A stretch of 64,000 nucleotides of DNA, from positions 1,364,001 to 1,428,000 of the forward strand of contig CBDCAA010000008.1 in NCBI GenBank assembly GCA_965213855.1, written 5' to 3'. The DNA is from JBBROS01 sp965213855 (GTDB lineage: Bacteria; Pseudomonadota; Alphaproteobacteria; Acetobacterales; Acetobacteraceae). The translations under genes were made by a program, and so were the position numbers. The notes under the pieces are model-generated. The model searched no databases and had not been told where the DNA came from. It saw only the letters and a program-made list of their open reading frames with translations. Positions 1 through 8,105 of the stretch are shown here, piece after piece (position 1 is the first letter of the stretch; every line of letters begins with the position of its first letter).

Positions 1-224
1 GCAGGCCGCCCCGCGGGCTCGTCATGTGCGGCCGCCCGCGCCGACGGCACCATGACCTGCGTTGCGGTGGCCATGACGGAGGGTGCGTCAGCGCCATGCA
101 GCACGGCCATGAGCTTCATGACGAACACAACCCCCATCACGGCGATCGTCACGTTCAGCAGCCGCGGCCGCGCCCGCCGCGATAGCCGGGCGTAGCGCGC
201 CGACAATCGAGCGCCGAGCGTCAT
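1..224 (-). CDS. MotE-like flagellar protein, N-terminal part, runs off the window
   Basis: A minus-strand frame begins with ATG at 224-222 and stays open to the window edge, so about 74 codons are visible. It starts with a basic stretch followed by one hydrophobic segment (about residues 25-45), then an Ala-rich linker. A single N-terminal membrane anchor in this position, directly after a DUF6468 gene, is the usual arrangement of the MotE-type (MgtE-N-like) chaperone of the flagellar motor in Alphaproteobacteria. The ATG overlaps the DUF6468 stop codon (ATGA), which indicates translational coupling. The diagnostic coiled coil and C-terminal domain lie outside the window, so the identity is inferred mainly from context. 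Confidence 0.55.
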   Translation of the reverse strand, partial: MTLGARLSARYARLSRRARPRLLNVTIAVMGVVFVMKLMAVLHGADAPSVMATATQVMVPSARAAAHDEPAGRP

Positions 225-628
225 CGCGCGGCCTTCAAGGCGACAGCGAGATCCCGCTCGGCTTGACTTCGCACCGTCGCGCCCGTGACCGGCGCTGCGG
301 GCGCGGATGGCAGGGTCCGGGCCGAGCGGACGAGGCTCTCGAGCCGGTCGGCGATCTCGCTGCCACGATCGGACAGGACCCCCAGGTCGTCCCGTAGCGC
401 GCCGGCCTGGGCGATCTCCCGATCCAGGCGCTGCGCCGTCTCGCGCAGACGCGACAGGCTCGCCTCCGCCTGCCGCGCACCCAGGTCGAAGCCGGCGACC
501 GCATCCTCCATCCCGCCACGTTGCAAGCGCAACTGTCCCATCGCGCGCTGCAGACGGATCGCGTGCAGCAGAGTGACGGCCAGGAGAACGACGAGCAGCA
601 CATCAAGCGCCATTCCGATCTGTCCCAT
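221..628 (-). CDS. DUF6468 flagellar-locus protein
   Basis: This 135-residue protein has one N-terminal membrane segment (about residues 6-24). A long heptad-rich coiled coil follows (about 45-105), with repeated Arg/Glu/Leu spacing, and the tail is short and Ala/Arg-rich. That layout fits the DUF6468 family, which is found almost only inside alphaproteobacterial flagellar operons. Its biochemical role is unknown; a structural or motor-assembly role at the inner membrane is inferred. It lies 29 nt downstream of fliL and overlaps the next gene by 4 nt, so the three probably form one transcript. fliM, often found in this position, is absent here. Confidence 0.75.
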   Translation of the reverse strand: MGQIGMALDVLLVVLLAVTLLHAIRLQRAMGQLRLQRGGMEDAVAGFDLGARQAEASLSRLRETAQRLDREIAQAGALRDDLGVLSDRGSEIADRLESLVRSARTLPSAPAAPVTGATVRSQAERDLAVALKAAR

Positions 629-657
629 CTCGAATCCGTTTCAGCCGCTGGCGCCGG

Positions 658-1176
658 TCATTGAACGATCAATTCGGTGAACAGCACCGCAACGACGTGC
701 GCAGGCGGCGCGACAAGGTTCGTCCGCGCCAGCAGCTCCTCACGCAGGCGATACGTGCCCGCAGTCCCGCGCAGCTCGTCCGGCCGCATCTCCCGAAGAT
801 AGCCTTGGAACAGGTCCAAGACGCGTGGCATCGCGGCAACGACCGCCGGCTGGTCCTCGGCCCTGGCCAGCTCGAACTTGGCCTTCAGCTTGACGAAGGC
901 CGGCCGGCGATTCCCGGTATTCAGGTTCGCGACGATGTCGGGCAGATCCATGAATACGGGTGCCCTCGCCGCCTCAATCCGATCGCCGGCCGCCGGGTCC
1001 TTCTCACCCTTCTCGGCGTGCTCCGCGTGCTCGGGCGAGGCTTTGCCCAGCCATTTCGGGATCAGGCCGGAGAACCATCCACCGGCGCCAAGGCCGAGCA
1101 GCACCAGCACGCCCGCAATCGGAAGCAGCAGCTTCTTTTTGCCCTTTGCCATCTTGGGCACCGGTGTCTCGCTCAT
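658..1176 (-). CDS. fliL: Flagellar basal body-associated protein FliL
   Basis: The product has 172 residues: a Lys-rich cytoplasmic N terminus, one membrane helix (about residues 15-35), a charged linker rich in His/Glu/Lys, and a periplasmic domain with the FliL pattern (PDIVANLN near the start, then LRDELL-like RLREELL and a C-terminal VLFTELIVQ). FliL sits around the stator at the inner membrane and supports motor torque. The frame is open much further upstream, but I place the start at ATG 1176 because GGAGG lies 5 nt before it and the residues upstream are low-complexity. The gene is divergent from flgF across a 187-nt spacer. Confidence 0.9.
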   Translation of the reverse strand: MSETPVPKMAKGKKKLLLPIAGVLVLLGLGAGGWFSGLIPKWLGKASPEHAEHAEKGEKDPAAGDRIEAARAPVFMDLPDIVANLNTGNRRPAFVKLKAKFELARAEDQPAVVAAMPRVLDLFQGYLREMRPDELRGTAGTYRLREELLARTNLVAPPAHVVAVLFTELIVQ

Positions 1177-1317
1177 GTCCGCCTCCAGCTGAGCGCACTC
1201 TGCACCGTCGCTGGTTAAGAAAACGTAACCCTGGCGCGCGCCCGGCAAGCCCGGCCAGGCGGCACAAAATGCCCAGCCCACCGCACCGGAAAACCTCGGC
1301 CCGCCGGACCCATCACC

Positions 1318-1332
1318 TGGCACGCGCCTTGC
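1318..1332 (+). promoter_or_regulatory. Sigma-54 promoter for flgFGAH
   Basis: The sequence reads TGGCACG, four bases, TTGC. This is the full -24/-12 consensus (TGGCACG-N4-TTGC) with the invariant GG and GC at correct spacing. It predicts transcription starting about 12 nt after the GC, near 1344, leaving a leader of about 20 nt before the flgF ATG at 1364. Use of sigma-54 for basal-body rod genes is established in Caulobacter and other flagellated bacteria. The activator (FlbD or FleQ type) is not in the window. Confidence 0.85.
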
Positions 1333-1363
1333 GCTGCCTGCTGCAAACGGATCGGACGCCTCG

Positions 1364-2104
1364 ATGGAACTCACGACCTATGTCGCGCTCTCCTACCTGT
1401 CGGCCCAGCAACGGGCGCTGGACGTCACAGCTGGCAACCTCGCCAATGCCGGCACCGTCGGCTTCAAGGCCGAACGCGTGTTGTTCAGCGACTGGCTCGG
1501 GAAGCAGCCCGGCACGGACGGCTCGCACGGAAGGGGCCCGGTGTCCTTCGTCCAAGACCGCGCAACCTGGCGGGAGCAGGCGGAAGGATCGCTCCAGCAT
1601 ACCGGCAACGCGCTCGATCTCGCCATTGGCGGCGAAGGCTACTTCACCGTCGACACGCCGCGCGGGCCGCGGTTGACCCGCGCCGGGCGGTTCACGCCGC
1701 AGCCCGACGGCACGGTGACGGATGCGCAGGGGGGCGCGCTGCTCGACACGGGCGGCCAGCGGATCCGCCTCTCGCCGGCCGACGTGAGCCTCACCGTCGG
1801 TGCGGACGGCTCGATCAGCAGCGAGAACGGCGCCATCGCCAAGATCGGCGTCGTGCAGCCGGCCGATGCGGCGCAGGTCCGCGCCGAGGGCAGCACGGAA
1901 TTGCGCGCCGACACGCAGACGGCGCCCGTCCGCCAGCCCCGCATCGTCCAGGGCGCGCTGGAGGACAGCAACGTGCAGCCCATCATCGAGATGACGCGCA
2001 TGATGGACGGGCTCCGCACGTTCCAGCTCACGGCTCAGATGGTCGAGCAGGAGTCGCAGCGCATGCAGAACGCCATCGACAAACTCACACCCCCGCGGAG
2101 CTAG
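1364..2104 (+). CDS. flgF: Flagellar basal-body rod protein FlgF
   Basis: FlgF is a proximal rod subunit assembled in the periplasm after export by the flagellar type III apparatus. The 246-residue product begins with the rod-family motif (ALSYLSAQQRALDVTAGNLAN). The FlgE/F/G central D1 domain follows, with LDLAIGGEGYF and LTRAGRFTPQPDG, and the C-terminal helix carries SNVQPIIEMTRMMDGLRTFQ, typical of axial proteins. No cleavable signal peptide is seen, as expected for type III export. The gene is first in a plus-strand operon; flgG follows 3 nt after its stop. Confidence 0.93.
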   Translation: MELTTYVALSYLSAQQRALDVTAGNLANAGTVGFKAERVLFSDWLGKQPGTDGSHGRGPVSFVQDRATWREQAEGSLQHTGNALDLAIGGEGYFTVDTPRGPRLTRAGRFTPQPDGTVTDAQGGALLDTGGQRIRLSPADVSLTVGADGSISSENGAIAKIGVVQPADAAQVRAEGSTELRADTQTAPVRQPRIVQGALEDSNVQPIIEMTRMMDGLRTFQLTAQMVEQESQRMQNAIDKLTPPRS

Positions 2105-2107
2105 GCA

Positions 2108-2893
2108 ATGCGCTCGCTCGATATCGCCGGCACCGGCATGCAGGCCCAGCAGACCAACGTCGAGGTCATTTCCAACAACATCGCGAACATGACCACCACG
2201 GGCTTCAAGCGCCGCCGGGCCGAGTTCCAGGACTTGATCTACCAAAACCTGCGCCGTGTCGGCTCCAATAGCAGCGACACGGGGACGATCGTGCCATCGG
2301 GCGCACAGGTCGGCCTCGGCGTTCGAACCGCCGCCATCTACCGGATCAATGAGCAGGGCAACCTGCAGCAGACCAGCAATAGCCTTGATGTCGCGATCAA
2401 GGGGAACGGCTACTTCCAAGTGACCCTGCCGACGGGCGAGACCGCCTACACGCGGGACGGCACCTTTGGCCTGTCGCCCACCGGACAGATCGTGACGGCC
2501 GACGGCTACCCGGTCGCGCCCGGCATCTCGGTGCCCACCAACGCGACGTCCGTGGCGATCAACGCTTCGGGCGAGGTTCAGGTGACACAGGACGGCACGA
2601 CCGCGCCGACCACCGTCGGCACCATCCAGCTTGCCGTCGTGCCGAACGATGCCGGCCTCGATGCCCGGGGGGACAACCTGCTGCTCGCCAGTGCCGCGTC
2701 CGGGCAGCCGGTGACCGGCAATCCAGGAACGCCCGGGTTCGGCAGCGTCATGCAGGGCTTCGTCGAGAGCAGCAACGTCAACATCGTCTCCGAGATCACG
2801 AACCTCATCACCGCGCAACGCGCCTACGAGATGAACAGCAAGGTCATCACGACCAGCGACCAGATGCAGCAAACCATCACGAACCTGCGGTGA
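2108..2893 (+). CDS. flgG: Flagellar distal rod protein FlgG
   Basis: The 261-residue length is typical of FlgG. The N terminus (MRSLDIAGTGMQAQQTNVEV) and following SNNIANMTTTGFKRRRAEFQ form the canonical rod-protein helix. Mid-protein LDVAIKGNGYFQV and YTRDGTFGLSPTGQIV match the D1 domain. The C terminus has ESSNVNIVSEITNLI and the terminal helix ending TSDQMQQTITNLR. FlgG forms the distal rod that crosses the periplasm. Its stop codon overlaps the GTG start of flgA. Confidence 0.96.
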   Translation: MRSLDIAGTGMQAQQTNVEVISNNIANMTTTGFKRRRAEFQDLIYQNLRRVGSNSSDTGTIVPSGAQVGLGVRTAAIYRINEQGNLQQTSNSLDVAIKGNGYFQVTLPTGETAYTRDGTFGLSPTGQIVTADGYPVAPGISVPTNATSVAINASGEVQVTQDGTTAPTTVGTIQLAVVPNDAGLDARGDNLLLASAASGQPVTGNPGTPGFGSVMQGFVESSNVNIVSEITNLITAQRAYEMNSKVITTSDQMQQTITNLR

Positions 2894-3852
2894 CCACCAT
2901 GTTCCGCCCCGCCCTCATCTGCGCCCTTGTCTTCGGCATGCTCCCGTCCCCTGCCGGCGCCGCCACGCTCAAGCCCTACACGGCACTCGACGGCCCGGTC
3001 GTGCGCCTGTCGGACCTGTTCGACGGCGCCGATGCTCGGCCGCTCGGCCCCGCTCCCGCCCCTGGCGCGCGCATCCTGGTCGAGGCGCCACAGCTGCTCG
3101 CCATCGCGCACATGTTCGCGGTGGATTGGCGCCCTGCCGGGCCCGGCGACCGCGCCATCCTGGAACGGCCCGGCCGAACCCTCACCCGAGACGACGTGCT
3201 CGCGCCACTGCGTGCCGTCCTGTTGCAGGCCGGGGCGCCAGACGACAGCGACGTCGATCTGCCACTCCCGAGCCTCGCGCCGCTTCCCGCCGGCACGCCC
3301 GTCACGCTGTCCTTCACTGGCACTGAATATGACGCCGGCAGCGGCCGGTTCACGACGCTGCTGCAAGCCGACGCCGCCGGGATCGCGCCGGCGCAGGCGC
3401 GGCTTTCGGGCCGCGTGCAGGCGATGGTGGAGCTGCCGGTGCTCCGTCGCGCCATGCTCCCGGGGGACGTGGTGCTGGCGCCGGACCTGCAATGGACCCG
3501 GCTGCGCCTCGGCCTTGCACGTGGCGATATCGTCCGCGCCGCCGCGCAGGCCGAGGGGCAATCGCTGCGCCGCCCTTTGCAGCCCGGACAGCCCATACAG
3601 CTGGCCGATCTCGGGCGGCCGGTGGTCGTCACGAAGGGGCAACCGCTCGTGCTCACGCTCGAGAGCGCCGGGCTGTCGCTCACGGCGCAAGGCGTCGCCA
3701 ACGAGCCGGGCGCGCTCAATGAGCGCATCCATGTCACGAACCCCTACTCCCGGGCGATACTGGAGGCGGACGTGACCGGACCGGGCCGGGCGCGGGTCGT
3801 CCCGGGGTCCGTGCCCACGCCGCCCGCCGCCCGCCAGGTCGCTCTGCGATGA
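2890..3852 (+). CDS. flgA: Flagellar P-ring assembly chaperone FlgA
   Basis: FlgA is a periplasmic chaperone for the FlgI P-ring subunit. The product starts with a signal peptide (about residues 1-24, ending near SPAGAA). A variable middle follows, then a C-terminal SAF-like domain (about 185-310) with RRAMLPGDVVLAPDLQW, LRRPLQPGQPIQLADL and a closing IHVTNPYSRAILEADV segment, which are FlgA hallmarks. GTG at 2890 overlaps the flgG stop and fits translational coupling; ATG at 2899 is an alternative that also gives a good signal peptide. At 320 residues it is somewhat longer than many homologs. Confidence 0.9.
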   Translation: MTTMFRPALICALVFGMLPSPAGAATLKPYTALDGPVVRLSDLFDGADARPLGPAPAPGARILVEAPQLLAIAHMFAVDWRPAGPGDRAILERPGRTLTRDDVLAPLRAVLLQAGAPDDSDVDLPLPSLAPLPAGTPVTLSFTGTEYDAGSGRFTTLLQADAAGIAPAQARLSGRVQAMVELPVLRRAMLPGDVVLAPDLQWTRLRLGLARGDIVRAAAQAEGQSLRRPLQPGQPIQLADLGRPVVVTKGQPLVLTLESAGLSLTAQGVANEPGALNERIHVTNPYSRAILEADVTGPGRARVVPGSVPTPPAARQVALR

Positions 3853-4577
3853 AGGCCGCCGTCCTCGCCGCCGTGCTGCTGCTGCCGGGCTGCGGCGCGT
3901 TGACGAAGCTGTCCGAGATCGGCCGCCCGCCCTCAATGACCCCGAGCGGGGACCCGACGGCGGACCCGGCCTATCGCCCGATCAGTCTGCCGATGCCGCG
4001 GGGTCGGGTCGACGTGGCGGAGGCGAACAGCCTATGGCGTGCCGGCAGCCGCGCCTTTTTCAAGGACCAGCGGGCCGCGCAAGTGGGTGACATCATCACT
4101 GTCCTCGTCAACATCACGGATGCAGCGGACGTTGAGAACGCGACGTCCGCGGGGCGGACCAGCGCTCAGTCGGAAGCAACGCCAAGCCTGCTCGGCCTTC
4201 AGGCGTCCGTGTCGCACGTCTTCTCGAAGACGACGCCGGACTCGCTCGTCTCGACCAGCGGCGCCGGCAACACCACTGGCACGGGCAAGATAAAACGGAA
4301 CGAGACCGTCACGCTCCGCCTGGCCGGCGTCATCACGCAAGTGTTGCCCAACGGCAATCTCGGCTTGGCCGCCCGGCAGGAGGTGCGCGTCAACTCCGAG
4401 CTGCGCGAGCTGCAGGTCAGCGGCGTCATCCGGCCGCAGGACATCGCAAGCGACAACACCGTGCAGCACGACCGCCTTGCGGAGGCACGGATCGCCTATG
4501 GCGGGCGCGGCACGCTCAGCGACGTGCAGACGCCCCGGTATGGCCAGCAGCTGCTCGACATCATCCTGCCATTCTAA
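3849..4577 (+). CDS. flgH: Flagellar L-ring lipoprotein FlgH
   Basis: FlgH forms the outer-membrane L ring. The N terminus is a lipoprotein signal with the lipobox LLPGC, so Cys15 is the predicted lipidated residue. The mature part has the FlgH signature: SLWRAGSRAFFKDQRAAQVG, then DIITVLVNITDAADVENATS, GNLGLAARQEVRVNSELREL and VSGVIRPQDIASDNTV, followed by IAYGGRGTLSDVQTPRYGQQ. The 242-residue length is normal. The ATG overlaps the flgA stop by 4 nt. flgI, the usual next gene, is missing here and replaced by a convergent EAL gene. Confidence 0.96.
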   Translation: MKAAVLAAVLLLPGCGALTKLSEIGRPPSMTPSGDPTADPAYRPISLPMPRGRVDVAEANSLWRAGSRAFFKDQRAAQVGDIITVLVNITDAADVENATSAGRTSAQSEATPSLLGLQASVSHVFSKTTPDSLVSTSGAGNTTGTGKIKRNETVTLRLAGVITQVLPNGNLGLAARQEVRVNSELRELQVSGVIRPQDIASDNTVQHDRLAEARIAYGGRGTLSDVQTPRYGQQLLDIILPF

Positions 4578-4588
4578 CCATCGGCGCC

Positions 4589-4611
4589 TCGGCGGAGGTC
4601 AGCCGCCGAGC
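4589..4611. terminator. GC-rich hairpin between convergent flgH and EAL gene
   Basis: CTCGGCGG and its perfect complement CCGCCGAG form an 8-bp stem around a 7-nt loop. The hairpin sits 12 nt past the flgH stop and overlaps the last codons of the convergent EAL gene. No T tract follows on either strand, so intrinsic termination is uncertain; it could block 3' exonucleases or aid Rho-dependent ending. Confidence 0.4.
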
Positions 4612-5465
4612 GGCGTTCGCTTCAAGGCGCCCGGGTCCATGAACATCATGCTTTCGTCGAGCCGATCGTAAAAATCGATCATGTTCGGCAGCGACCGCTC
4701 CGGATGGCCGATCAAGAAGCCCTGCACTTCGTCGCACCCATAGGCTTGCAGGATGGCCAACTGGTCCGCACGCTCCACGCCTTCGGCGCACACCGTCATC
4801 CCCAGCCCGGCGCCAAGCTGCAGCACGGCGCGAACAATCGCCTCCGTCCGGCGGTCCTCACCCAGGCGCCGTACGAAGGACTGATCCATCTTCAGCTTGT
4901 CGAACGGCATCTCCTGCAGGTAGCCGAGCGAGGCATAGCCGGTGCCGAAGTCATCGAGCGACAACCGGACGCCAAGGGTCTTGATCTCGGCAAGCTCGGA
5001 TGCAGCCGTTCCCTTGTTCTGTATCACCACCGCCTCGGACACTTCCAGCTCGAGCCGTTGCGGATCGATGCCGCTCTCTTCCAGCGCCTGCGCGACCGCC
5101 GCCGGCAGGCCAGGGCCGCCGAACCAGCAGGCCGAGATGTTGATGCAGGCCCGCAACCGCACGGGCCAGCGCGCGGCCGCGTCGCACGCGCGCTTCAAAA
5201 CCCACATGTCGAGCTTACGAAAAAGCCCGAGCCGTTCGATAACGGGCACGAACTGGGACGGCGGCACGTCGCCATGGCCAGGCCGGTTCCAGCGGATCAG
5301 CGCCTCGAAGCCGAGCAACTCGCCGCTGGCGCAGGCGACGATCGGCTGCCAATGGATCCTGAACGCGCCGGTGTCGAGCGCGGCCCGGACATCCCGCTCG
5401 AATGCACCGTCCGGACCCATGGGGTCAGGCTCGTCAGCAAATGGCTCGGCGGCGTCAAACGACAT
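4599..5465 (-). CDS. EAL-domain cyclic-di-GMP phosphodiesterase
   Basis: The 288 residues are almost entirely one EAL domain. All signature catalytic positions are visible: EALIRW (Glu54), NIS in CINISACW, ELEVSE, DDFGTGY (Asp171-Tyr177), KMDQSF (Lys192), CAEGVE (Glu228, Glu231) and QGFLIGHP (Gln248). It should therefore hydrolyse c-di-GMP to pGpG. There is no GGDEF, PAS or membrane segment, so it is a stand-alone cytoplasmic enzyme. Its place directly after flgH suggests a role in motility versus adhesion, but it is transcribed convergently and has its own upstream region (5466-5656). Confidence 0.92.
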   Translation of the reverse strand: MSFDAAEPFADEPDPMGPDGAFERDVRAALDTGAFRIHWQPIVACASGELLGFEALIRWNRPGHGDVPPSQFVPVIERLGLFRKLDMWVLKRACDAAARWPVRLRACINISACWFGGPGLPAAVAQALEESGIDPQRLELEVSEAVVIQNKGTAASELAEIKTLGVRLSLDDFGTGYASLGYLQEMPFDKLKMDQSFVRRLGEDRRTEAIVRAVLQLGAGLGMTVCAEGVERADQLAILQAYGCDEVQGFLIGHPERSLPNMIDFYDRLDESMMFMDPGALKRTPLGG

Positions 5466-5656
5466 GGACCGTCCTGGCCGGACACGGATCGCGGCGGCCC
5501 ATCGGGGCCACAGACTGGGCGTGCCCGGGCAGGAGTAAGATCGGCTGAACGCCGCCAGCGCGTCAAGCGTTCAACGCAGGCTGTCGATGGGGCCGACCGG
5601 CGTAAGATCGGAAGTGTCGTTCCGCCCAAGCCGGCGCACCATGGGGCGCTTGTGAT

Positions 5657-6154
5657 TCAGGCGAAGCTTACCTTCTTGTTCTCGCCCGGATGCGGCGGCT
5701 CACCGGTGACGATCGCTTTCACGTAGCCGTAGGCATGCACCATCGTGCTGTTCGGCGCATCCCAATACTCTGCCGCGTCGACCGACACCTTGAGCAGCGC
5801 GATGGACGGGTCGTCGATGCCCTTCGGAAACCAGGTCCGCATCGCCTCCGCCCAGTGGGCCTGCAGCGTTGGTTTGTCACGCACCAGCGTGGCCTTGCCC
5901 GACAGGCTGACGTAGTTCTGCTGCCCGGCATCGGCGAAGGTCACGCCGACTTGGTGGCCTGCGCCTTCCTCAACCTTGTGGCTGTCGGCCTTGGTGAAGA
6001 ACCAGAGCGTGCCATCGAAGCCTTTCTGGCTGATCGCCATCGGACGCGCCCGCAAGTGGCCGCCATCCTCGGTCGTCAGCATCGCGAACTCGATGCCGTG
6101 GATCATCGCCCAAAGCTTTTCGCGGGTCTCCGGGGTGTCGGTCGTGACGCTCAT
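5657..6154 (-). CDS. Pyridoxamine 5'-phosphate oxidase-like stress protein
   Basis: The 165-residue protein matches the split-barrel flavin-binding family often called general stress protein 26. It has the N-terminal WAMIHGIEFAMLTT strand, then HLRARPMAISQKGFDGTLWFFT, a central SLSGKATLV strand and AEYWDAPNST near the end. Members bind FMN, F420 or related cofactors; the substrate is unknown. GAGGAG lies 9 nt before ATG 6154 and fixes the start. The gene stands alone between two spacers. Confidence 0.85.
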   Translation of the reverse strand: MSVTTDTPETREKLWAMIHGIEFAMLTTEDGGHLRARPMAISQKGFDGTLWFFTKADSHKVEEGAGHQVGVTFADAGQQNYVSLSGKATLVRDKPTLQAHWAEAMRTWFPKGIDDPSIALLKVSVDAAEYWDAPNSTMVHAYGYVKAIVTGEPPHPGENKKVSFA

Positions 6155-6218
6155 GCAATATCGCTCCTCAGGACGGGTTGGTCACTAGAACCCCTCCAGC
6201 GGCCCGTGGTTGCATCCG

Positions 6219-8105
6219 TCAGGGTGGGGCGGCCAGCAGCAACAGGGTCGGCTCCACTCCGTCGAGCGACACGTCGAGGCGATCGGTGGCGCCCAGGTCG
6301 GCGCCGCCGCGCAGGTCCAAGACCGACGTGCGCGCCGCGAACCGCAGCACGAGTGGGACGTGCCCAGCTTGCGGCTGCGAGGTCTGCAGCGCAAGGACCG
6401 GCCCGCGCGGAGTGCGGAACCACCGCGCCTCCACGCCGGTCGCTGCCTGCCCGTCGAAGCCCTGGAGGCGAACGCGCGGGGGCACGCCGGCCGCTGACAG
6501 CACACCAGCCAGCGCCTCGAGCTGCCCGGGTGCGGCGGCGTCGCCCAACGGACGGACCGCCTCCGGGTGTGGCACGTCCGGAAACGGCGGCACCGTCCGG
6601 CGGCGCCCATGCCCGTCGAACAAGCCCGGTTCGGTATCGGCCAGGACCGTGCCTCCGGCCACCCTGAACGCCTCGATCGCGTCGACCTCCGCGTCGGACA
6701 GGGCGACCGCATGCGGCAGCAGCAACACCTTGGTCCCGGGCAGGCCTTGCAGAAGCATCGCGCCCGAGGCCAGCCGAGGTTGCACGCCGATCGCTGCCAA
6801 ATGCTGCAGCATCACGCGGCGGCTCGCACGCCACGCATTGTCGTCGTATTCACGCTCCGCATCGCGCGCCTGCCAGTCGTGGTCGCCGGCCCGGCGGTCC
6901 AGCAGCCAAGTCACCCGGAAGCTGGCCTGGCTGACCAGCACCGCCACCGCATCCGGGTCGGGCGGGCCCTGGTTCAGGATCGCGGCGACGGGCGTGATCG
7001 CGCGGGCGAGCGCCTGCAGCTCCAGCCCGCGCGGGCCCGGCACGCCATCCGCGCCGACCACGTCTCTGGCTTCGTCCCACACCACCGTTCCGCGCCCGCC
7101 ATGCAGGACGTTGTGCCAGGCCGCATGGATCTCACGGGGGCCGCGGCCGAAGCTGGTCCGGAGCGGGATGAGTGCGGGGTTGAATGCTGCCGCGAGATCG
7201 AGCGACTCGGCCGTGTCGTAGATTTCCATCGCATCCACCGCCGGCGCCAGCAGCGCGTAGTCGTAGCCGCCCCAGCCGGGAAGCTGCCCGCCCTCCAGCG
7301 CGGCCAACGCACCAGGATCGGCCGCGTGCACGGCGTCCCGCCCGGCCGCGACCGCGCGCGCGAACGCCACGTCCATCCATTCCTTGAAGTCTGACCATGG
7401 CGCGAAGTTCTCGTCCGTCCGCCGGATCGCCGCGTCGGTCGGCTCGGGCCGGACATCGTCCCAGCCCGCATAGGCGGTGCCCCACTCCCGGTTGAGCGCC
7501 GGCAGGTCGGCATACTGCGTCCGCAACCAGACCCGGAAGGCATCGAGCGACTCCGGCGACTGGTCGAAGTCCCACGCCGCAGCGAGGTCGGCGATGCCGG
7601 TCTCGTCACCGAGATTGTAGAACAGCGGCCGGTCCGCCGCCGAGGCACGCACGATCGCGTCGAGCCGACGCCGGACCTGCTCGAGCCAGGCCGGGTCCGA
7701 CAGGCTCGGTGTCCGGCGGTCGACGGCGGGATCACCTGGCGCGAGAAGCCGTCGCGCCCGCACCGCGTCGAACAGCCAGGTCACCGGCTTGCCCGGCGTA
7801 TAGCGGTGATAGGCTGCGTAGAAATCGGTGGCGATATTTTCCAGGTAGTAAGACAGCCCGGCGCCCACGCGATCCGCCGCCCCCTGCCGATCGACCCGGC
7901 CGCCGGTGCCGAACAGCTTTGCCCCTGTGAACCCGAGCCGGGCCAATCCCGCCATCTCCGCCGGCGTGTGGTCTTGCCACATCAGCATCTGCCACCGGTC
8001 CCATCGCGCATCCGCCGCCCACGCCGGGCCGGGTCCCTGCACCAGCACCATCGCCAGCGCCGCCGCGAGCCGCCGTGTGAGCCGCCCCGCGAGGCGCCAT
8101 GTCAT
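6219..8105 (-). CDS. Secreted GH42-like glycoside hydrolase
   Basis: Starting at ATG 8105, the 628-residue product has a signal peptide (cleavage near AWA-A, residue 30). A GH42-type (beta/alpha)8 barrel follows, with FYNLGDETGIA carrying a candidate acid/base Glu168, LNREWGTAYAGWDDV typical of GH42, and a second acidic site around Glu271 in LEGGQLPGWGGYDY. A beta-galactosidase trimerisation-like domain comes next (DAVAVLVSQASFRVTWLLD; VLLLPHAVALSDAEVDAI), then a small C-terminal beta domain. It probably cleaves a beta-linked glycan outside the inner membrane; the substrate is not predictable. The start overlaps the stop of the upstream beta-helix gene (ATGA). The GH42 acid/base is usually preceded by Asn, whereas here it is Asp, so the subfamily is atypical. 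Confidence 0.75.
   Translation of the reverse strand: MTWRLAGRLTRRLAAALAMVLVQGPGPAWAADARWDRWQMLMWQDHTPAEMAGLARLGFTGAKLFGTGGRVDRQGAADRVGAGLSYYLENIATDFYAAYHRYTPGKPVTWLFDAVRARRLLAPGDPAVDRRTPSLSDPAWLEQVRRRLDAIVRASAADRPLFYNLGDETGIADLAAAWDFDQSPESLDAFRVWLRTQYADLPALNREWGTAYAGWDDVRPEPTDAAIRRTDENFAPWSDFKEWMDVAFARAVAAGRDAVHAADPGALAALEGGQLPGWGGYDYALLAPAVDAMEIYDTAESLDLAAAFNPALIPLRTSFGRGPREIHAAWHNVLHGGRGTVVWDEARDVVGADGVPGPRGLELQALARAITPVAAILNQGPPDPDAVAVLVSQASFRVTWLLDRRAGDHDWQARDAEREYDDNAWRASRRVMLQHLAAIGVQPRLASGAMLLQGLPGTKVLLLPHAVALSDAEVDAIEAFRVAGGTVLADTEPGLFDGHGRRRTVPPFPDVPHPEAVRPLGDAAAPGQLEALAGVLSAAGVPPRVRLQGFDGQAATGVEARWFRTPRGPVLALQTSQPQAGHVPLVLRFAARTSVLDLRGGADLGATDRLDVSLDGVEPTLLLLAAPP

Noticed and set aside
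1177..1317. A sigma-54 site for fliL on the minus strand
   Set aside because: TGGCC and TTGC occur but with 8 instead of 10 bases between the GG and GC, so the spacing is wrong.
1313..2872. 519-codon minus-strand frame opposite flgF and flgG
   Set aside because: flgF and flgG are unambiguous on the plus strand.
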